NCBI GenBank assembly: GCA_963210315.1
Contig: OY723264.1
Span: forward strand, 1,736,001-1,800,000
DNA from: Rhynchopus euleeides
Lineage: Eukaryota; Euglenozoa; Diplonemea; Diplonemida; Diplonemidae
Length of the DNA stretch: 64,000 nt
Direction of reading: 5' to 3'
The notes beneath the pieces are model-generated. The model was given only the letters and a program-made list of their open reading frames with translations. It did not search any database and was not told the DNA's origin. Positions within the stretch are counted from its first letter, which is position 1. Each line of letters begins with the position of its first letter. Below, one piece after another: positions 59,076-64,000 of the stretch. A program made the position numbers and the translations under genes.

Positions 59076-60953
59076 ATGTCGGCGGGGCGGCTGGCAGTGA
59101 AGGACAGCCGCTCCCGACGGCGGGCCGGAAGATGGAGCCAGAACAGCCTGGTTCTGGTTTCGCTGGCGCTGGGGGCTGCGGGGGTCGCAGCGATGGGGGT
59201 CTGCGCGGCGGCAGACCTAGGGGGCGTCGCTGCGCCCCTCCGGGGCGAGGAGCCCGCGGCAGCCACAGCCGCGTCACGGCGGCTCCTGCAAAGCGTCGTC
59301 ACCGCCTCCCCTGTCGAAACGCCTGCCCCCAACGTGACAGACTCCTCCTCCGGGTCGGACTTCGCCTACCCACAGGTGTTCTTCACATATGAGCAGATGC
59401 AGCGCGGGGCTTTTCTGATCTGCCTCGCAGGCGTTGTCTACATGTTTGCCGGGCTCGCCATCGTGTGTGATGACTATTTCGTGCCGGCGCTCGAGATCAT
59501 CGTGGATACGTTGGGCCTCAGCGAAGACGTGGCTGGGGCGACCTTCATGGCGGCTGGGGGCAGCGCCCCGGAGCTTTTCACCTCGTTTGTTGGGGTTTTT
59601 GTCGCAAAGTCGAACGTCGGGTTTGGGACCATCGTCGGGTCTGCCGTGTTCAACATCCTCTTCGTCATCGGGATCTGCGCAGTCGCGACGCGGGACATGG
59701 ACCCGCTGGGCCTCCCCCTGACTTGGTGGCCCCTCTTCCGCGACGCAAGCTTCTACTCCCTCGCGCTGCTCCTGCTTGCGCTGTTCTTCTCCGACAAGGA
59801 GATCCGCTGGTATGAGTCGCTGTCCCTCCTCGTGCTGTACGGCTGTTACGTCTCCTTCATGAAGTTCAATGAGTCGGCAAAGAAGCGTGCCTGGCAGCTC
59901 ACCGGGCTGAACTGGGATGACCTCAGCGCAGAGATGGTCAAATCGGACTGCCTCGCGAAGGGCGACACCGAGATGCAGCACGTCTCCGCCATCCGTGAGA
60001 ACACCAGCAACGAAGAGGATGACGATGATGATGACGACGCGGAGCTGTGGACCCCCCACGTCCCCACAGGGACTGTGAAAGAGAAGATTGTGTACGTCAT
60101 CCTGTTCCCGCTGAATTTCGTGCTGTGGGCGACCCTGCCCAACTGCCAGCGCGAGGAGAAGCAGAAGTACTACGTGATGGGGTTCCTGGGCAGCATCATG
60201 TGGATTGCCATCTTCGCCTACTTCATGGTGTGGTGGGCAGAGGTTTCCTCACGCGCCCTGCACGTCCCCAGCACCGTTATGGGCCTGACGGTGCTCGCGG
60301 CGGGGACGTCTGTCCCCGATCTCATCACCTCTGTCATCGTCGCCAAGAAGGGCTACGGCGACATGGCTGTGTCCTCCTCCATCGGGTCCAACATGTTCGA
60401 TGTGACCCTCGGGCTGCCCCTCCCCTGGTTCCTGTGGTCCGTCTTCTACCAGGAGCCCATCGAGGTGTCGTCGTCATCGCTCCTCATGTCCGTTGTGATG
60501 CTCTTCATTATGTATGTCCTGTGGGCGTGGCGCTGTGTTTGTGTGCCGGTTCGTTTCCTGTGTGTAGGGGGTGGGGGGGGTGGATGGATGGGTGGATGGG
60601 CACAGGCGCTGCCAACAACCCTTCTTTGCAGGGCCACACACACACACCCCATACAACACTCACACCCATGCAGGCTGTTCGTCACTATCGGGTGTATCGC
60701 TGCTTTTGGGTGGCGGCTCAACAAGCTGCTGGGCATCACAAGCATGCTGCTCTACATCGTGTTCGTCGTATGTCCCTCTTGATGCATCGCGCTGCAGTTT
60801 TTGTGGGAAGGGGCTTTTTTTGTGTTATACGTGCGCCACCACCCACTTGCAGTGGAAATCAGTGCCAGATCAAGCCCCCTCACCGCAGCACACACAAACA
60901 CACACCCCTCTGCACAGACCGTCTTCCTGCTTATCGAGTACGAGGTGTTTTAG
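59076..60953 (+). CDS. K+-dependent Na+/Ca2+ exchanger, SLC24/NCKX type (three exons)
   Basis: Exons 59076-60511, 60674-60767 and 60918-60953 give 521 residues. Both introns (162 and 150 bases) start GTATGT and end CAG, and phases join to MLFIM-LFVTIG and IVFV-TVFLLIEYEVF. A hydrophobic segment near residues 25-45 may be a signal or first membrane helix. The alpha-1 repeat is GATFMAAGGSAPELFTSFVG (about 155-174) with GTIVGSAVFNILFVIG after it. The acidic loop EEDDDDDDDAE lies near 313-323, and alpha-2 is MGLTVLAAGTSVPDLITSVI followed by SSSIGSNMFDVTLGLPLPW. The Asp of SVPD (about 415) is the residue tied to K+ dependence in NCKX. It would extrude Ca2+ across the plasma or an organelle membrane using Na+ and K+ gradients. 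Length and topology (5+5 helices) fit the family. Confidence 0.92.
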
Positions 60954-61663
60954 CCACAGCAGTTCTTTTCTGTCGGGGTTGGGTTGCGGGGGTTCTGTTT
61001 CCAGCATCGCGGCATGGTGCGGAGGAGGCTGGCTAATGGACCTTGCAGGTGCTTCTCATAGACGGCTTTATTATGCTGATCGTTCCGGTTCTGGCGTAAA
61101 ATGTACCGTAAAATGTACCGTCTGTATAACCTTTCAGGGGGCCTCTGCTACAGTGCGTTCTGGGGGGAGGGGGGCGGAGGTGAGGTTCATAAAATCGGCG
61201 AAGCTTTCCCGAAAACTTGACGATAGGGACGCCCCTCCCTACCCCCTACCCCCCTTGGAGGTGTGTTTGTGGCTGACAGTGGGAGCCGCCGTCAGCAGAG
61301 ATTCAGTTCTCTCAGCGCGGACTACACTCAACGCACACAAGAAGGGCTTCACGCGTGTTTTGCTGCTGCATGCCGGAAGGGTGGTGAGGGAGGGCAAAGA
61401 AACCTCGCGTCTTTTTTTGCTACCCCCCCCCCCTCCCCCTTCCTCCCTTTCCGCCCCCCCCCCCCCCAACGCAGTTGCATCAATCATCTTCCATTTTTAC
61501 TCAAGGATCCTTCAGGTGCAAGAATCCCTCCGCCCTCTCCGCCCAACCCCCTCCTGTCGGACGTGGGGTGGTGGTGGGGGAGTGTGGTCTGTGGGTTGGA
61601 GCCTGCTGTGATCTCAACCGACGACTTCGCGACCTTGTTTACATTTTTTGCACTGTCAGAATA
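60954..61663. other. Spacer
   Basis: G- and C-runs (about 61425-61436 and 61454-61468); composition-driven frames only. A short direct repeat AAATGTACCGT occurs twice near 61099-61120. Confidence 0.5.
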
Positions 61664-61858
61664 CACGGTGGTCTCCCGCACGCCGGGGTAGACCCTTTTG
61701 GGTGGTCGTTAAAGCGGGGGTGGGATAAAATCCCGCTATCGGGGGTCTGACTAACACGGGAGGTGGGCCCCGAAAAATCGCAGTCCCGACCCCCCGATAG
61801 CGGGGGTCCAGACCCCCGCTCTGACCCCCGCTCCAGGGGGTGGGGGGGGTCCACCGTG
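61664..61858. mobile_element. Short CACGG-family MITE
   Basis: Ends CACGGTGG and CCACCGTG, continuing as CACGGTGGTCTCCCGC on the left and, read inward, CACGGTGGACCCC on the right; TA flanks both sides. The 195-bp body is full of CCCGCTATCGGGGG-type palindromes. It has no coding capacity; the tips match those of 62824 and 26374. Confidence 0.75.
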
Positions 61859-62378
61859 TAGCCCCCTCTCTCCCTCTCCCCCCGTGGCACCTGGTGAAAA
61901 AGGGAGCTCTCTCTGGATCAGAAACCCCCCCCCCCCCAATAACGGTTCTTCTTCCCTAACTCGCCACTCCCCACCCCCCCCTCGTACCGGCGAAAAGGCA
62001 ACAGCCATAGCACGCTGGCTAGTAGGGCAAGCAAAGGTTCGCAGGATATCCCTCGCCCCACGTGTGGGTTTGTAAAATTTCAGAACAGACATCCGCCCCC
62101 CGACCCCACAGCCCATCTCGCTCCCCCCCCCCCCCCCCCCCCCCACCCTGTAGTGGGGCTTGGTAGCCAATATTGATAGGCGGGCTGCTCCGTTTTTCCC
62201 CCCCTCTATTCCTCCGACAGTCACTGAAAAGAGGACTCGCGGTTATGTTTGCCCTGTTTCTACTTCTCTCTCTCTCTCTCAAATGCTTGACACCGTGCCG
62301 CTGGCGTGCTGCTTCCCCCTGGGAGCTCCAATCCAACGCATCCAAATAGCCAACGCGTCAGCCAAAAGCAAATGGCAC

Positions 62379-62413
<35 letters not shown>

Positions 62414-62823
62414 CCCCCCCCCTGGTGCGATTTTGCCACAGTTGTGGTGGGTGTGGCAGCCGTCTCGCCATGCCCTTCTATGCGCTCACAATGCTCAGGA
62501 AAATTATCTCAAAAAAACATATGTCGGTTGAGCTGGCTCCGCGTTGCCAGTCTGACGAGCACTTGATTCGTCACTCTCCCTGCCTGTTCGAAAGTCAGAA
62601 CGGTTGTTCAAAGCGTTCTGTTGGGGATCGACGGAGGGGAGTGTGTGCTACCCAAAAGAGAGTTCTCAACGGAGCACCTCACCGCCTGGCGGAACCCTGA
62701 GTTTGGTGGTGTGTCCGGAAAAATTCAGTCCCACACGCCCCACCGCCCCCACACCCCCCACACCCAAGTCGTTCAACAGCGTACCCCGCCCCCCCTTCCC
62801 TTCCTCCGCAGATGCATACCACA
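61859..62823. other. Spacer with CT microsatellite
   Basis: Contains CT runs at about 62261-62280 and 62382-62410 and a C-run at about 62127-62143. No gene recognised. Confidence 0.5.
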
Positions 62824-63624
62824 CACGGTGGACTCCAGCGGGGGTAGGGTAACCCTTTTCGGGAGTCTCAACTAGGGGGAGTCCAACTCCCGCTAGCGGG
62901 AGTATAGACTCCCGCTAGCGGGAGTCTATACTCCCGCTAGGGGGGGTCTGACTCCCCCTAGCGGGAGTCTTTTCACCTATTTTCACTCATTTTTCCCATG
63001 ATACCTATGCAATGTGGCACTCGTCACTGAAGTACAGCCACACCAAACGAAACGGACGTTTCCACCCATCCCAGCTCGCAGACCTGATTCACAAAAATGG
63101 GGAAGACGACAACGAAGCCGGCAGCGAAGCCGGCGGCAAAGTCGATTAAGAAGAAGAAGAGCGCAGAGAGTCCCGAGGCTGCGGAGGCGACGAACATTGT
63201 GCATGATTTTTGCACGGCCTTCCCTGTTAAAAAAGGGGGCAGTGTGCTGACACTGGGATCCATTAGAAGGCTCCTAGCAACGGTGTTGAGCAAGGAGCTC
63301 CACCAGCACAGCACCCAGGTGGCCAACGCAATCATCGCCATGTCTTCCCTGACATGGATAAGTTCGCTGTCAGGGAAGTCGCAACGATGCGGAAGGAGGG
63401 CGCTCTCCGTCATATACAAGGTGGAGGCGAAGTATGGCAAGGTGCAGGATACAAACGTGTCGTCGGGGGCAGCCTGAAGCCGCGAATGATCGCGACACGG
63501 GCGAACGGCTTGGCACCGTGGGTCTGGATAGATGCTGGAGTTCGGCCGGGTGAAACCGGAAGTCGCAGCAAAATTTGCCCCCCCAGATTTCTTCCTCAAA
63601 CCCACCCGTGGGCTGATCCGGCCT
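62824..63624 (+). mobile_element. CACGG-family element B1, left part with accessory gene
   Basis: Starts CACGGTGGACTCCAGCGGGG, followed within 50-150 bases by an array of the palindrome ACTCCCGCTAGCGGGAGT and relatives. This is the counterpart of the ACATGTA arrays in other members. The accessory gene begins 273 bases inside the tip (315 in element A). At 63625 a second left tip in the same orientation appears, so B1 has lost its right part or been overrun by B2. Confidence 0.7.
63097..63477 (+). CDS. Accessory protein of element B1
   Basis: 126 residues from ATG at 63097. The N-terminus MGKTTTKPAAKPAAKSIKKK is strongly basic. Then IVHDFCTAFPVKKGGSVLTL and RRLLATVLSKELHQHSTQVA align by eye with the element A accessory protein (LVEDFVALYTTRKTGEVLKH, KEMLQKVL). 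The frame stops after VSSGAA, roughly half the length of the element A protein; an overlapping frame at 63354-63650 may carry former downstream sequence. Probably a DNA-binding partner of the transposase. Not similar to any family I can name. Confidence 0.55.
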   Translation: MGKTTTKPAAKPAAKSIKKKKSAESPEAAEATNIVHDFCTAFPVKKGGSVLTLGSIRRLLATVLSKELHQHSTQVANAIIAMSSLTWISSLSGKSQRCGRRALSVIYKVEAKYGKVQDTNVSSGAA

Positions 63625-64000
63625 TGCACGGTGGACTCCAGCGGGGGTAGGGTACCACTACCGGGTTTAACCCTTTTCGGGAGTCTCAACTAGGGGGAGT
63701 CCAACTCCCGCTAGCGGGAGTATAGATCAGCAGTGGGCAACAATGAGGCGATGCGGGGGGCGAGGGCACCGATGCTCACTGTGCGACATCCCAGAAGAAC
63801 GCTGGTATCAACAGGTGCATCGATACCCGCACCTGACTCTCTCTGAGATGAAAGAGGCTGGCTACCCCTCCCTCTTGGCAGGTGTGCTTCCCAATGCCCG
63901 CTACGTCACCCCAGCACTCCATGACTGCAAGGGGCTCGCCATGCGGCTGATCAGGGTACTGGATGACAGGGGTGGAGCTTGGGGGTTTGAACGATTTTTG
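63625..64000 (+). mobile_element. CACGG-family element B2, internally deleted, runs off the window
   Basis: A second tip CACGGTGGACTCCAGCGGGG lies at 63625, with GGGAGTCTCAACTAGGGGGA and ACTCCCGCTAGCGGGAGT as in B1 (62857-62913). The array runs straight into the transposase fragment at 63725, so the accessory gene and the first part of the transposase are missing here. Alternatively the array inserted into the transposase gene of B1. Confidence 0.6.
63725..64000 (+). CDS. Transposase fragment, paralogue of the element A transposase (partial)
   Basis: A stop-free run of 92 codons to the window end. It reads DQQWATMRRCGGRGHRCSLC, PEERWYQQVHRYPHLTLSEM, KEAGYPSLLAGVLPNARYVT, PALHDCKGLAMRLIRVLDD. 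This aligns along its length with element A (DHLELWSLFKGVGGTGHRSA, TGIDERLEYLHDCHRCSIQE, PVYTVTPPLHDTKGVMRLIL). Shared residues are GxGHR, IxER-type, EMxxAG, VTPxLHDxKG and MRLI. The N-terminal part with the first aspartate is not present upstream. The rest lies beyond the window. Confidence 0.75.

Noticed and set aside
60512-60782. Uninterrupted reading of the exchanger frame past 60511
   Set aside because: It would insert Gly/Trp/His-rich simple sequence into a membrane helix; splicing at GTATGT/CAG restores the family C-terminus.
60571-61611. 346-codon plus-strand frame after the exchanger
   Set aside because: It runs through an intron, two exons in the wrong phase and simple repeats; no domain.

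Overview
The window is nuclear DNA of a eukaryote, most likely a protist. Genes are sparse and widely spaced. Two of the host genes carry spliceosomal introns with strong GTATGT donors and CAG acceptors. Long C, G, CA and GGT runs litter the spacers, and transposons and satellites make up most of the sequence. I cannot place the species; no rRNA, tRNA or organellar gene was seen.

Layout. 1-8155: a dispersed repeat (R), a second R copy split by a DIRS-like tyrosine-recombinase retroelement (2701-7366, minus strand), and hairpin modules. 8156-26373: almost gene-free repeats, namely a GGTACC-rich palindrome cluster, a terminal-inverted-repeat element, a 50-bp tandem array grading into about 5 kb of decayed hairpin minisatellite, a palindromic duplication, a 41-bp satellite with a 697-bp higher-order period, and a lone 3' end of a retroelement. 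26374-32480: a non-autonomous DNA transposon with ends starting CACGG, stuffed with TA-flanked elements and a further element inside one of those. 33616-43559: host genes on the plus strand (short-chain dehydrogenase, membrane-anchored thioredoxin, lamin-tail-like protein, AidB-like acyl-CoA dehydrogenase), interrupted by a complete two-gene CACGG transposon at 35940-39225. 46637-58440: a Penelope-type reverse transcriptase frame, a TA-flanked MITE, a roughly 6-kb LINE, and a frame with two ubiquitin-protease-like domains plus zinc fingers. The outer pieces plausibly belong to one retroelement split by the MITE and the LINE. 59076-60953: a K+-dependent Na+/Ca2+ exchanger with three exons. 61664-64000: a short CACGG MITE and two partial CACGG elements, the last holding a fragment of a second, diverged transposase.

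The strongest novelties are: (1) a CACGG-ended DNA transposon family with a conserved accessory-gene plus transposase order and palindrome-rich subterminal arrays; (2) a LINE whose ORF1 and ORF2 share one frame, separated by a single UGA followed by a 2A-like GDIEQNPGP just before the endonuclease; (3) a probable retroelement carrying deubiquitinase-like domains, with a structured 3' end that recurs as a 5'-truncated copy 33 kb away. All assignments come from reading the sequence; no database search was run.
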